Part shown: positions 54,389 through 63,926 of the stretch, piece after piece
Layout of the letters: every line of letters starts with the position of its first letter
Position numbering within the stretch: the stretch's first letter is position 1
NCBI RefSeq assembly: GCF_003121485.1
Contig: NZ_QAVX01000013.1
Location: 62,001 to 126,000 of the forward strand
DNA length: 64,000 nt
Reading direction: 5' to 3'
Origin: Dyella sp. C11
Lineage (GTDB): Bacteria > Pseudomonadota > Gammaproteobacteria > Xanthomonadales > Rhodanobacteraceae
The notes under the pieces: model-generated
Databases searched by the model: none
Told to the model about the DNA's origin: nothing
What the model saw: the letters and a program-made list of their open reading frames with translations, nothing else
Made by a program: the position numbers and the translations under genes

Positions 54389-55336
54389 ATGGTCACTTCT
54401 GCGCTTGCAAACATCGCCATACTGGACGACTACCAGGGCGTCGCTCTCGACATGGCTGATTGGTCGCCTCTGGACGGGCGCGCCAAGATCACGGTTTTCC
54501 GGGATCACCTGATGGATGCCGATCGTATTGTCGAACGCCTGACTCCATTCGATGTGGTGTGTGTCATGCGCGAACGCACGCCACTAAGCCGCGCGATCAT
54601 CGAACGCCTGCCTCGCCTGAAGCTGATCGCATCGACGGGCGCAGGCAATGCATCGATCGATCTTGACGCCGCAACCGAGCGTGGGATCAAAGTAGCAAAC
54701 ACCGGATACTCGTCCACGCCGACCATTGAGATGACCTGGGCCCTGATTCTGGCAATGACCAGGAATATCCCGCTGGAGAATCAATCGCTGCGCGAAGGCG
54801 GATGGCAGACGGCACTGGGTTCGCAACTGTCAGGCAAGACCCTCGGGCTCCTTGGCCTTGGCCACATCGGCTCGGCCGTGGGCGTGATCGGGCGTGCATT
54901 CCGGATGAATGTGATCGCCTGGAGCGAGAACTTGACCATCGAACGCGCCGAATCAAAGGGCGTGCAACGCGTGGAAAAGAACGAGCTGTTCAAGAGCTCC
55001 GACTTCCTGTCCATCCATTTGCGGTTGAGCGACCGAACACGGAGCATGGTCGGCGCGCCTGAGCTGGCTCAAATGAAACCGACAAGCCGCCTTATCAACA
55101 CGTCACGCGGCCCGATCGTCGACACAGCGGCACTGATTCATGCCATCCAGAGTGGCCAGATAGCCGGCGCAGCCATGGATGTCTACGACGCCGAACCCCT
55201 GGCGCCAAACGACCAACTGCGCACGCTGAAGAACGTATTGGCCACACCTCATATTGGCTACGTGACCCGCGAGATGTACCAGACGTTCTACGGCGACACG
55301 GTCCGCAACATTGTTGATTGGCTGGATGGGCGGTGA
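54389..55336 (+). CDS. D-2-hydroxyacid dehydrogenase family protein
   Basis: This 315-residue enzyme has the catalytic triad R240 (NTSRGPIVD), E269 (DVYDAEPLA) and H288 (TPHIGY), and the NAD-binding GLLGLGHIGSAVG. It interconverts 2-hydroxy- and 2-oxo acids with NAD(P)H. It follows the FUSC gene and AraC regulator in one plus-strand operon. Substrates in this family range from glyoxylate to phosphonates and aromatic oxo acids and cannot be chosen here. Confidence 0.9.
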   Translation: MVTSALANIAILDDYQGVALDMADWSPLDGRAKITVFRDHLMDADRIVERLTPFDVVCVMRERTPLSRAIIERLPRLKLIASTGAGNASIDLDAATERGIKVANTGYSSTPTIEMTWALILAMTRNIPLENQSLREGGWQTALGSQLSGKTLGLLGLGHIGSAVGVIGRAFRMNVIAWSENLTIERAESKGVQRVEKNELFKSSDFLSIHLRLSDRTRSMVGAPELAQMKPTSRLINTSRGPIVDTAALIHAIQSGQIAGAAMDVYDAEPLAPNDQLRTLKNVLATPHIGYVTREMYQTFYGDTVRNIVDWLDGR

Positions 55337-56425
55337 GGTCGACGTTTTCAGCGTGACTCCGGCCTTGGCTGCCTCGTCCAATCCACCCGCAATTTCCCAT
55401 TCTTGGTAATTGTGGGATCTGTTGCGCAGGCGAAAACCCAGAAAATCCACCTCATTTTCGAAAAGTGGCGACAATTGCCATTGCGAGGCTTTGAATGGTT
55501 AGGCGTTGCGCGCCAGCCGCGCGCAAGCGCGACGCCCCGGTCGGCTGTTGCGCGTGATTCTGGAGTGCTGTGTTGCGCTTTGCGATGCGACTTGTAACCC
55601 TCCGGCGGCTCGCGGGATTCAGATAGAAATTCAGGCTTGCTTGGAAACTCGGCCCGCGCCGGAGTGATTAGGGCAAGTTATCGTGGCTAGCATCATCAGC
55701 GCAGATGTCACCTGAAGTGCGGATCAATGCAAGCACGTCGTTCGTATCACTTTCTGAGACTCTACGGCGCTAGGCTCGTCGCCATGGACGATGTCCGCCC
55801 AATCCTTCTTGCCGTAGCCTCCAGCCTTGGCCGTCTACAGGTAAGAATGCTGCGCTTATCTAGCCAACAACTTGTGGCTTCGCAGGGTCGCCTGACGCGC
55901 GTGACGAAAAGTCATTGGACGGTCGGTGACCTGACTCCTCCCTCCGAATGGTTGGAGGCGACCCCACCAAGAACGTCCTTGAGCGGGGCCATTGCGGCAG
56001 TTGCATTGGCGCAGGTTCATTTGCTGTCGATGATCGAAGCGGAAGGCTCGATCGATCGAAGGCAAGCATGCCGAGTGGTGTGGCATGTTAGCTGCGGAGG
56101 AGGGTGGAGTCCCATCCTGCTGCGCTTGGCAGCCCATCTTGGTGTTTCCCTGGCAGCGTCGCCCATGGAGGAAACTCACGGGGCAAGCCTGCACCAGGTG
56201 ACGGCCCCTCGGCGGCCGAAACGGCCGATGTTGTAAGGCGTCTTAAATCAATGCGCCCGAGCGTATTGGGTGACTCCTGTTTCCCGCCAGCGACAACTGC
56301 ACTCGCGCACATGGAAGCCAATAGGCCAACCCAGGGCGTTGAAGGTCACCTACACGTTCTAAGTTCTCCAGGGAGCTGCTGGCGACCATGGATACATCGT
56401 GATCGCCGGCAGCTGAAGCAGATAC
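55337..56425 (+). other. Gene-poor region with one doubtful open frame (55784-56236)
   Basis: This 1.09-kb stretch has visibly lower G+C than most of the window. A plus-strand frame (55727-56236, possible start at 55784) encodes 150-169 residues with a helical, alanine/leucine-rich segment, but has no ribosome binding site or recognised domain. It may be a small orphan, a decayed gene or an insertion scar. A GTTAGGC sequence near 55498-55504 resembles an integron attC core, but its partner site is missing. No clear gene can be supported. Confidence 0.35.
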
Positions 56426-57598
56426 TTACGTCCTGACGAACTTGACCATGCTGGCTCGCGTGCAACCGTTACCGGAATTGGTGTTGGTCAAGAATCCCTG
56501 CGAACCAGTGGCAAACGAATAGGTCCCAAGATCCACCCAACCTGAGCTTCCGCTTGTGAAGTTAATGGTCTTATTTGCCGTTCCGCCGCTATAAGTCACG
56601 GCAAGTTGGGCCGCGTGGTCTGATCCGGAATCCGTGATCTGATAGACCTGCACATCGTAGTTTCCGGCGGCCAGGATGGTGGGTGTCCACATGGCGGTGG
56701 CGCCAGCCGAGCAAGAGTAGCGACTCGGTAGTCCGGAGTATCCCGGCAGCGCGCTGTTGCCCCATCCGCTGCCATATTCGGAATATCCGGGTTCGTTGTC
56801 GCCGATGTAGTAATCACGCACGTAATAGGCGACGCCAGAAAAGCTCGTGGGTGACGGATTATTGGCAACAGACACGCCGCTCAGGTAGGGGATTGCCGTG
56901 AGCCAGATGTTCACCAAGTCGTGGGTGTGCTGAGTGGGAGGATAGGATTGCGAGCAGATGCTTTGGCCATCCAAGTAGTAGGTCACCGTCTGTTCGGTCC
57001 ACTCCACGCCGTAGGTGTGGTAGCCACTATCTGTATTGAACGTCGGTTGTTTCGTGCTGCTGCAACGGCTGCCACCGGACACGGTACTGCCATTAGCCCA
57101 CTCGATAACACCCATGGAAATATTCGTTGATGTCGCACTGGGATCAGAATTGATTTCAAAATCGTCGATCTCGGTGCTGGACGTGGTGACGTACGTCGTG
57201 TTGCCGTTGCCAGCAAACAGCCAGAAGGCGCTATGCCATCCGTAATTCGCTGTGGTTTTGGCCGCCACTTCGTAATAGCCGTACCGGAACGACGCCTTGC
57301 TGACGATGCCGCCACCAGTGAACGTTGCCGCTCCGAGATTTTGTTGTTGCAGCGCGATGTTCATATGGTTGCTTCCATCCACGCTGATGTTGGATGGCAG
57401 CTGCGCGCCCGTGATGCCGTTGTCGACTTTCGTGTCGACGCGATAATTCCATTTGCTCGCGTCGAGGACAGTGCCGTCGAATGTATCGCTCCACTGCAGT
57501 TCGTAGTTGGCCGGCACCGCTTGAGCGTGTATGCCGAAACTTGCAGTAAGCATGGTGACAACAAGGGCCCAGCGGGAAATACGAAACGATGAACGCAT
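56426..57598 (-). CDS. Secreted glycoside hydrolase family 16 enzyme with a C-terminal golvesin-like domain
   Basis: This 390-residue protein has a signal peptide (about 1-26, ending GIHAQA), a GH16 jelly-roll catalytic domain (about 30-260) with the catalytic residues in E143-I-D145-D-F-E148 (ExDxxE), and a C-terminal golvesin-like region (about 280-390; TPTILAAGNYDVQVYQI). GH16 enzymes cleave beta-1,3- or beta-1,4-linked glucans, or agar- and carrageenan-type galactans. GGGAG lies about seven bases before the ATG. It lies 164 bp beyond the sugar-acid cluster on the same strand. Its G+C content looks lower than that of its neighbours (one sampled line is about 53 %). Confidence 0.85.
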   Translation of the reverse strand: MRSSFRISRWALVVTMLTASFGIHAQAVPANYELQWSDTFDGTVLDASKWNYRVDTKVDNGITGAQLPSNISVDGSNHMNIALQQQNLGAATFTGGGIVSKASFRYGYYEVAAKTTANYGWHSAFWLFAGNGNTTYVTTSSTEIDDFEINSDPSATSTNISMGVIEWANGSTVSGGSRCSSTKQPTFNTDSGYHTYGVEWTEQTVTYYLDGQSICSQSYPPTQHTHDLVNIWLTAIPYLSGVSVANNPSPTSFSGVAYYVRDYYIGDNEPGYSEYGSGWGNSALPGYSGLPSRYSCSAGATAMWTPTILAAGNYDVQVYQITDSGSDHAAQLAVTYSGGTANKTINFTSGSSGWVDLGTYSFATGSQGFLTNTNSGNGCTRASMVKFVRT

Positions 57599-57762
57599 GA
57601 CGAGACTCCCTTGGTTAACGGGTGGACTTGCCTGGTACGTCGCATTCCATGCCGTGTCGCAAGGGTGGGGGGCCCGTTCAACGCATCGCTGGCCCGATGG
57701 CCGTGCTGACCCCGCACCCCGTTTCCGTGACGAGATGCCTTAATGACTTGGCGATCGTTGGG

Positions 57763-59229
57763 CTATGCCGGCGCGGTGATGCGGAAAAGTCCACCGGAAC
57801 CCGGCCACTTCGCCAGCGCCTCGGCAGACAGTCTTGCCTGGGATGTGGATACGAAAACATGGCCGTCAGCGTCGAAACAGACGCTCCCGACATGTGGTGC
57901 CGGGACCGCGATGGCGCGCAAGAAGGCGCCATCGGAGCCAAGCTGCACGACGCAACCGCCACCCCACATTGCCACCCATAGCGTCCCGTCGGCAGCCAGA
58001 GCAAGGCCGTCGGGCTTGCCGGGAATAGCCATGAAGTCGCTCACCACGACAGGTTCGCCAAGGCGCGGGCCGCGACGATCACGCGGGTAGGCCAGCAAAA
58101 CCCGTGCAAGTGTGTCGACGACGTAAAGCGTATTGCCATCAGCGCTGAAAGCCATGCCGTTGGCGACACCCAGGCCTTCAGCCATCTGCTGCACGGGCAT
58201 GTCCACACCTGAGCTATGGAAGATGCCGCCCTTGCTGGAAAGCAGGCCTCGATGCATCGAGCCAACCCAGAGCCCGCCATCATCATCGACCGTCATGTCG
58301 TTGAAGCGGCAACCCGGTGCAAGCGGAGCCATTGGCCCGCACGATAGATCCCCCGACGTGACATCGATACGGCACAGTGCGTTCTCGGTGGCGCCCACCC
58401 AGCCGCTGTCAGTCGTGTGGCCCAACGACCAGACGGGCTGCGAGAGATGTTGTTCGTGCAGCACTTCGTTGTGGGTTTGCCAACGCAGCAGGCGCGAATG
58501 GGGTGGGTCGAGCCAGATCACATCATGACCATCCATGCGCACTGATTCGCCGACCCGTGCATTGGCTTGCGTGAGCAATTGGGCGCGATCTTGAGCAGCG
58601 CACCGGATGACAGCCACCCAAGCGCGTGCGCGCTCACGCACCTGTTCGGGCGAATACCCTGGTCGATAGATATCCGAACCCAGACCGAATCCGTCCGCAC
58701 CGGCCGCTCGCAGCGCCTCGGCGGCCTCGGGTTGAACGCCGCCTACTGCGAGTAGTTTGACGTTGCGGGGAAGTACCGTTCGCCACGCCGAGAGCTTGGG
58801 CGCACTATCTGCGGCGGGAAATACCTTGAGCACCGACGCGCCCGCCGCAACCGCTGCAAAGGCTTCCGTGGCGGTGGCGACACCGGGCATGGGTACCATG
58901 CCATGGGCAATGGTTGTTTCGATCACGCGTTGGTCGGCGTTAGGCGCCACACACACCTCGCATCCGATGAAGGCAAGCGGCGGCACATCAGCAGGGTCGA
59001 CGACCGTGCCTGCGCCAATCACCATGCGCGAGCCGAAGTGCTTTACGAGACGATCAATGGTGTCGAACGGGTCCGGTGAATTGAGTGGCACTTCGGCAAT
59101 GCGAATGCCGGCTTCGTAAAGTGCCTCAACAACCGGGATGGCCTCATCGCTACGAATGCCCCGGAGAATAGCCACGATGGGCATGGACTCAAGCGCATTT
59201 TTGACGCGATTCATGGCCAGTGCGTTCAT
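57763..59229 (-). CDS. dgoA: Fusion of 2-dehydro-3-deoxy-6-phosphogalactonate aldolase and SMP-30-type lactonase
   Basis: This 488-residue protein joins two enzymes. Residues 5-215 are a class I KDPGal/KDPG aldolase with E46 (AEVPLN) and Schiff-base lysine K135 (SVLKVFPA). Residues 230-488 are a six-bladed SMP-30/gluconolactonase propeller, with FNDMTVDDDG, VANGMAFSADG and KPDGLALAADG supplying metal-ligand and repeat residues. The first opens KDPGal to pyruvate and glyceraldehyde 3-phosphate; the second would hydrolyse an aldonolactone to the acid. The start ATG overlaps the dgoK stop (ATGA). No frameshift or stop was found at the junction, so the fusion appears genuine. Confidence 0.88.
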   Translation of the reverse strand: MNALAMNRVKNALESMPIVAILRGIRSDEAIPVVEALYEAGIRIAEVPLNSPDPFDTIDRLVKHFGSRMVIGAGTVVDPADVPPLAFIGCEVCVAPNADQRVIETTIAHGMVPMPGVATATEAFAAVAAGASVLKVFPAADSAPKLSAWRTVLPRNVKLLAVGGVQPEAAEALRAAGADGFGLGSDIYRPGYSPEQVRERARAWVAVIRCAAQDRAQLLTQANARVGESVRMDGHDVIWLDPPHSRLLRWQTHNEVLHEQHLSQPVWSLGHTTDSGWVGATENALCRIDVTSGDLSCGPMAPLAPGCRFNDMTVDDDGGLWVGSMHRGLLSSKGGIFHSSGVDMPVQQMAEGLGVANGMAFSADGNTLYVVDTLARVLLAYPRDRRGPRLGEPVVVSDFMAIPGKPDGLALAADGTLWVAMWGGGCVVQLGSDGAFLRAIAVPAPHVGSVCFDADGHVFVSTSQARLSAEALAKWPGSGGLFRITAPA

Positions 59230-60143
59230 GCCTTGGCACCGATCGAAGCGTGCAGGGCAGCGAAGCCCAGGACGGTTGCGTCCGCGGCATCGATGGTGCG
59301 GGCGTTCGTGCCAAGCAGGGAAAGCGCCTCGGCATACATCGCGCACACCGGCGTGCTACCCACCAATGTGACGGGATCACCAAACGAGGCCGAGTAAGCC
59401 GAGCGTGCATCGGCAATTTCAGCGCCGATCAACAAGCCGCGCAGATACGAAGCCGCATCATCACGCGCCAGTTCGTCGCGTATCACGCGAGCGCGAGCTC
59501 CGAATAGTTGCGTGCCCAGCCCAAGCCTTTTTGATGCACCACTCCGGACGCCGTCGGCAAATGCACTGCCGATCGAGGCGGGTGCGCTGACGATCGACGC
59601 AAGCAAGCCTTGCGCGGTGAGGCGATCGAAGATTTCGCCGGACATCGCCGTCATGAACTCCTGCACGGATCCATCGACGACGCGCACCCATTTGCCGTGC
59701 GTGCCCGGCAATGCGACAAGCCCGTTATTCGGAAGTCTCCCAGAACCCAGCAAACCGAAGAGCTCCGTCTCTTCGCCGCGCATGATGTCGGGTGCGCCAT
59801 CCGATGCACGGTGGCAAGCCAATCCGGGCACGATATGCATCGTCCGATCGGCAATGGTGGTGACACGCATGCGCGAAGACAGCCCGTCCAGACCAATCGG
59901 ACATTCCGCGTAACCCGCGTCAGCCCAGCCGATGTTCGAGCCGATCATGCCGCAGGCGTAGAGAATTTTTGCGCCGGGCCAACGTTCCGTGACCCGCTCG
60001 ATCTGCGTTGTCATGCCGGCACGGTCGAGAGAGGCAATGCCCGCAGCCTCGGACCAGGCGTCGATCACGTTGCTGTTGTCATCCATCAAGTACGCGCGAA
60101 AGTTGGAGCTGCCCCAGTTGATCGCGATGAAATCCTTGCTCAT
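59226..60143 (-). CDS. dgoK: 2-dehydro-3-deoxygalactonokinase
   Basis: This 305-residue sugar kinase begins DFIAINWGSSNFRAYLMD, matching the DgoK family, and has GTHGKWVRVVDG for the active site and ALPGTHG. It phosphorylates 2-dehydro-3-deoxy-D-galactonate with ATP, the step before DgoA in the De Ley-Doudoroff galactonate route. GAGGA lies about five bases before the ATG. It follows the SDR gene by 8 bp and overlaps the aldolase fusion by 4 bp, so it is in the same operon. Confidence 0.9.
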   Translation of the reverse strand: MSKDFIAINWGSSNFRAYLMDDNSNVIDAWSEAAGIASLDRAGMTTQIERVTERWPGAKILYACGMIGSNIGWADAGYAECPIGLDGLSSRMRVTTIADRTMHIVPGLACHRASDGAPDIMRGEETELFGLLGSGRLPNNGLVALPGTHGKWVRVVDGSVQEFMTAMSGEIFDRLTAQGLLASIVSAPASIGSAFADGVRSGASKRLGLGTQLFGARARVIRDELARDDAASYLRGLLIGAEIADARSAYSASFGDPVTLVGSTPVCAMYAEALSLLGTNARTIDAADATVLGFAALHASIGAKA

Positions 60144-60151
60144 GCCTTTCC

Positions 60152-60892
60152 TCAGCGTCTTGTCACGGCAGCACCGCCGTCGACGGGTATGACCGTGCCG
60201 GTAATCCAGCGGCTTTCATCGCCCGCGAGAAAGGTCGCCATCGCGGCGACATCGTCGGCGGTGCCCAGTCGGCCTAGCGGATGTCGTCCGATATTGCGCT
60301 CGCGTGCTTGTGCCGGATCACTTTCGCGTTCGAACGATGAGCGCAGCATCGGCGTATCGATCGATGCCGGCGCGATCGCGTTGATGCGTATCTGCAAAGG
60401 CGCCAGTTCCAATGCCGCGGAACGCACGAGTGATTCCACCGCTGCCTTGCTGGCGGCATATGCAGCCAGCGTGGGAGTGGCGAAGCGCGCATTGATCGAC
60501 GAGGTGAGGACCACGGAGCCGCCACCCTGTCGCTGCATACCGGGCACGCATAAGCGCAGCAGACGTGGAATGGAGACTACGTTGACGTCGAACGTGTCCA
60601 GATAGGTTGCGTCATCCGTCTCCAGCAACGAACCGGGCGGGCAGATGCCCGCGCAGTGCACCAGGATGGTGGCGTCGCCGTGCGCGTGCTCTGCCTCTTG
60701 CATCGCCGCGGCAAGTGCCGCGGCGTCGCGAAGATCCGCGAGGCAGGACATCGACGCGCTCGGGGATGGCGCCCGGTCGATGCCTGCCACGCGAACACCC
60801 AGCGCCACCAGTCGCCGCGCCACCGCTTCGCCGATGCCGCTCGCTGCGCCAGTGACAATGGCGGCGCGTCCGTTCAACGACATGGTATCCAT
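60152..60892 (-). CDS. Short-chain dehydrogenase (candidate sugar dehydrogenase)
   Basis: This 246-residue SDR has the cofactor motif TGAASGIG, the catalytic serine in LTSSINARFA and YAASKAA. The ATG at 60892 lies 31 bp after the TonB-receptor stop codon; GGGGA is about nine bases upstream. It precedes dgoK by 8 bp. Given the lactonase, kinase and aldolase next door, it may oxidise galactose (or arabinose/fucose) to the lactone. That is inferred from the locus, not from a substrate-specific motif. Confidence 0.86.
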   Translation of the reverse strand: MDTMSLNGRAAIVTGAASGIGEAVARRLVALGVRVAGIDRAPSPSASMSCLADLRDAAALAAAMQEAEHAHGDATILVHCAGICPPGSLLETDDATYLDTFDVNVVSIPRLLRLCVPGMQRQGGGSVVLTSSINARFATPTLAAYAASKAAVESLVRSAALELAPLQIRINAIAPASIDTPMLRSSFERESDPAQARERNIGRHPLGRLGTADDVAAMATFLAGDESRWITGTVIPVDGGAAVTRR

Positions 60893-60923
60893 GTGCCCAT
60901 TCCCCCTTTGCGCTGGTCGATCA

Positions 60924-63650
60924 TCAGAAACGCCAGGTCGCCGTGGCCATGTAGTTGCGGCCATAGACCACATTGGTGCGCAGGCCTTCGGGGCTGCCGT
61001 CATAGGTGCGCTGCTGGCTGTTGAGCAGGTTACTCGCTTCCAGTTGCAGCGACAGGCGGTCGGTGAAGTTGTAGTTGATGGAGGCGGCCAGATCCGAGTA
61101 CGTGTCGTTGTACACGCCGGTGTTGGCGGCGGAGAGGCTGACGAAGTACTTGTCGCGCCAGTTGTACGCCACACGCGCACTGAACGGCCCGGTCTCGTAG
61201 TAGAAGATCAGGTTGGCGTTGTTCTTGGACAGACCGGGGAAGGTTAGCGAGCGACCGGTGACGTCTTTGATCGGGGTCTGAGAATCGACATAGGTGTATG
61301 GCGCCACCATGCCGAAACCGCTGAACGGATCAGGCAGGAAGGTAAACGGCACCTGCGCAAGAATCTCCGCGCCTTGCACCTTGGCGTGATCGCCATTGAC
61401 CTCGCGGTTGATCAGGTAGTCGGTACCCGCATAGGTTTCGGCGCTCTGCTTCTGGATGATGAAGGTGGAGATGTCCTTGTAGAACAGGCCCGCGGAGAGC
61501 ATGCCCTGTTCGCTGTAGTAGTACTCCAGCGACAGGTCGTACTGCGTTGCCTTGAACGGATCGAGATTCGGTGCGCCGCCCGTGCCCGTGCCTGGGGAAA
61601 TCTGCACACCATTCTGGAACACGGCGTTGTTGTTGAGCGAGACGCCGTTGTTGAGGTCAGCCGTATTGGGATAGGCCACCACGCGCGCCACACCGCCGCG
61701 CAGCAGCCACTGGTCGCTGATGTCCAGTCGGGCGATGGCCGAAGGCAGCCAGTTGCGGTCGGTGCGACGGAAATCGGTGGGAATCGGCGCGCCGCTGCCC
61801 GATAGCAGGTTGCCGCGCGAATCCAGTTCGCGCTGCACATAACGCACGCCCACGTTGCCGCTCAACGGCATGTCGCCGACATTGGTGCCCCAGTCGAGCT
61901 TGGTATAGCCCTCGTAGAAGTCCTCGTCGATGTTGAAGGTGCCGGCGTAGGCGAGCGAGTTGTCCGCACCGTTCAAGCACTGCGGGTTCTGGCTGATCAC
62001 CGGGAAGGCAGTGAAGGCCGAGCAACCGGTGAAGGCCGAGCGATAGCTGGCCAGGTAGTCGCGCGGCAGGCCGGCGAACTGGCCGTTCATGAAGTTGTTA
62101 TTGCTGTAGACCTGCAGGAAGTCCATCAGCTCCGTGGCGGGAATGCCCCCGGTGGGACGAATATCCGCGCGCAACGGATCCTGGGCACTGCTGATCTGTG
62201 TGTAGCGCACACCGAAATCCAGCGTCTTCCAGGTATCGGAGTCGAAGCTCCAGTTCCAGTCGGAACGCACTTCGGGTGCATCGGTGCGCGCGCGATAGTC
62301 GTTGTCGAACAGGATGGTCATGTTCAACTGGGACGGGTCGGTCATGTTGACGCCGCTGATGTTGAAGCTGCCGAAATCGCCGTTGCGAAGATCGAAGTTC
62401 ACCACCGAATTCACGCCAGTCTTGGGTTGCAGGCGCATGTAGAACTGCTGGTATTCGGCGGTGGATTTGTCAAAGGAGACTTGGGCTGAGCCATCGAGGT
62501 GATCGGAGACGTGGAAGGTGCCTTTCAACGCGGTGGACCAGACGTCGGAATCGATATTGGCCACTTCGGTATTGGAGAGCACCGGCGTCTTCGAGGTGCC
62601 TGCCACCAGGATGTTGTTGTTGGAGTACACCGCATTGCTCAAGCCCGAGGTCGGGTTGAACGACAGCCAGTCGCGGTCGCGCTCGGCCTGCTGATGCGAA
62701 TAGAAGGTGTCGGCGGTGATTTCCACGCCGTTGACCGGACGCCATTGCAGGATGGCGCTGATGCCGGTCTTGTCGCGGTCGTCGTTGATGTTCTGCGCGC
62801 GCATATCGCTGTCGCCATAGCGCACGGTGGTGGGGCTGGCACTGGTGGGATCCTTGAACGCGGTATAGCCGGAGAAGGTATCCAGGCCTTGCTGCACCAC
62901 ATCGGTATGGCTGTAGCTGGCAGCGATCATCGCGCCCCAGCGATTGTCCGCACTGTGCGCGGAAAGCAGCGCCAGGCCCGAGCCACCGGCACGATGCGAG
63001 AGGCCGCCGTACGTGCCCGACACTGCGACGACGTTCTGATCGCCGTCGGCATTGAGTGGCATGCGCGTATTGATGTCGATGATGCCGCCAAGCGCGCCGT
63101 CGATCTGGTCGGCGCTGGCCAGCTTGGTCACCTGCAACTGCGAGATGAATTGCGAGGGCACCAGGGTCAGCAGGCCATAGGTGGAGGTTCCTAGCTGATC
63201 CAGGCCGACGCCACCGCGGCCGGTAGAGTCGTAGATCTCGCGGCCGTTATAGAGGAAGACGTTCTGGTGCAGGCCACGCACGAGAATATCGCTGCCTTCG
63301 CCCATGCCGCGCACCAGCTGTACGCCTGCGACGCGGCCCAATGACTCGGCCACGTTGGTGTCGGGCAACTTGCCGATGTCGTCTGCCACCACGGCGTCAA
63401 CGATCTGTGTGGAGTCTTTCTTGACGTCGCGAGCCGCCTCCAGGCTCCCGCGAATACCCGAGACCGTCACGCCTTCAAGTGTCTTCGGCTGGTCCTGCGA
63501 TGCCTGCCCAGAGGCGGCTGGCGTGGCAGGAGGTGGTGTGGACGGTTTTGGCGTGGCGTCGGTCGGGCTGGTCTGTGCCACGGCCGGCAACGAGGCCACG
63601 AGCGCCTGCGTCAGAAGGGTCCACAGGATCGTACGACGGATGTTGCGCAT
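60924..63650 (-). CDS. TonB-dependent receptor (probable carbohydrate uptake)
   Basis: This 908-residue outer-membrane receptor has a signal peptide (about 1-26), a plug domain with SLGRVAGVQLVRGMGEGSDILVRGL and a C-terminal 22-strand beta-barrel ending ATATWRF (C-terminal phenylalanine). The ATG at 63650 has GGAGG about nine bases upstream. It is the first gene of the sugar operon, and in xanthomonads such receptors often import oligosaccharides. That transport role is inferred from the locus; iron or other ligands are not excluded. Confidence 0.9.
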   Translation of the reverse strand: MRNIRRTILWTLLTQALVASLPAVAQTSPTDATPKPSTPPPATPAASGQASQDQPKTLEGVTVSGIRGSLEAARDVKKDSTQIVDAVVADDIGKLPDTNVAESLGRVAGVQLVRGMGEGSDILVRGLHQNVFLYNGREIYDSTGRGGVGLDQLGTSTYGLLTLVPSQFISQLQVTKLASADQIDGALGGIIDINTRMPLNADGDQNVVAVSGTYGGLSHRAGGSGLALLSAHSADNRWGAMIAASYSHTDVVQQGLDTFSGYTAFKDPTSASPTTVRYGDSDMRAQNINDDRDKTGISAILQWRPVNGVEITADTFYSHQQAERDRDWLSFNPTSGLSNAVYSNNNILVAGTSKTPVLSNTEVANIDSDVWSTALKGTFHVSDHLDGSAQVSFDKSTAEYQQFYMRLQPKTGVNSVVNFDLRNGDFGSFNISGVNMTDPSQLNMTILFDNDYRARTDAPEVRSDWNWSFDSDTWKTLDFGVRYTQISSAQDPLRADIRPTGGIPATELMDFLQVYSNNNFMNGQFAGLPRDYLASYRSAFTGCSAFTAFPVISQNPQCLNGADNSLAYAGTFNIDEDFYEGYTKLDWGTNVGDMPLSGNVGVRYVQRELDSRGNLLSGSGAPIPTDFRRTDRNWLPSAIARLDISDQWLLRGGVARVVAYPNTADLNNGVSLNNNAVFQNGVQISPGTGTGGAPNLDPFKATQYDLSLEYYYSEQGMLSAGLFYKDISTFIIQKQSAETYAGTDYLINREVNGDHAKVQGAEILAQVPFTFLPDPFSGFGMVAPYTYVDSQTPIKDVTGRSLTFPGLSKNNANLIFYYETGPFSARVAYNWRDKYFVSLSAANTGVYNDTYSDLAASINYNFTDRLSLQLEASNLLNSQQRTYDGSPEGLRTNVVYGRNYMATATWRF

Positions 63651-63926
63651 TACGGATTTCCTCCCCCGAGGGTCACGAACCTGAGAGGCGGCGAACGTCA
63701 CATGGACAGGTCGGCCGTATTCCCCTTCCCAAGCTCACTCAACGTCAATGGCTGGTCGGACTGCTGACTGCCAGGCAAGTAATGCTTGGCATGGGCGTTA
63801 CTGATATAGCAATATATTTCCCGATGCAAGGTCACCCGCACAAAGTTTTTCGCCAGAAGGGCGGAACAGTCGATGGACCTTGGGGGCAGTTCGATTTCTT
63901 ATTGAGCAACATCAAAGGACACACGC
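63651..63926. promoter_or_regulatory. Divergent promoter region with an ATAT-N4-ATAT element
   Basis: About 276 bp separate the minus-strand TonB receptor operon from the plus-strand DapA-family gene. The short inverted repeat ATAT-AGCA-ATAT (63804-63815) in an AT-rich patch is a possible operator for a GntR/IclR/LacI-type regulator, none of which is encoded in the window. The DapA-family ribosome binding site is AAAGGA at 63914-63919. Confidence 0.4.

Noticed and set aside
55498-55504. GTTAGGC resembling an integron attC core
   Set aside because: No matching inverse core at a suitable distance and no integrase; a chance match is likely.
60893-61180. Upstream extension of the short-chain dehydrogenase frame into the TonB receptor gene
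   Set aside because: It runs in another frame through a well-supported gene on the same strand; the residues are repetitive and unlike a protein.
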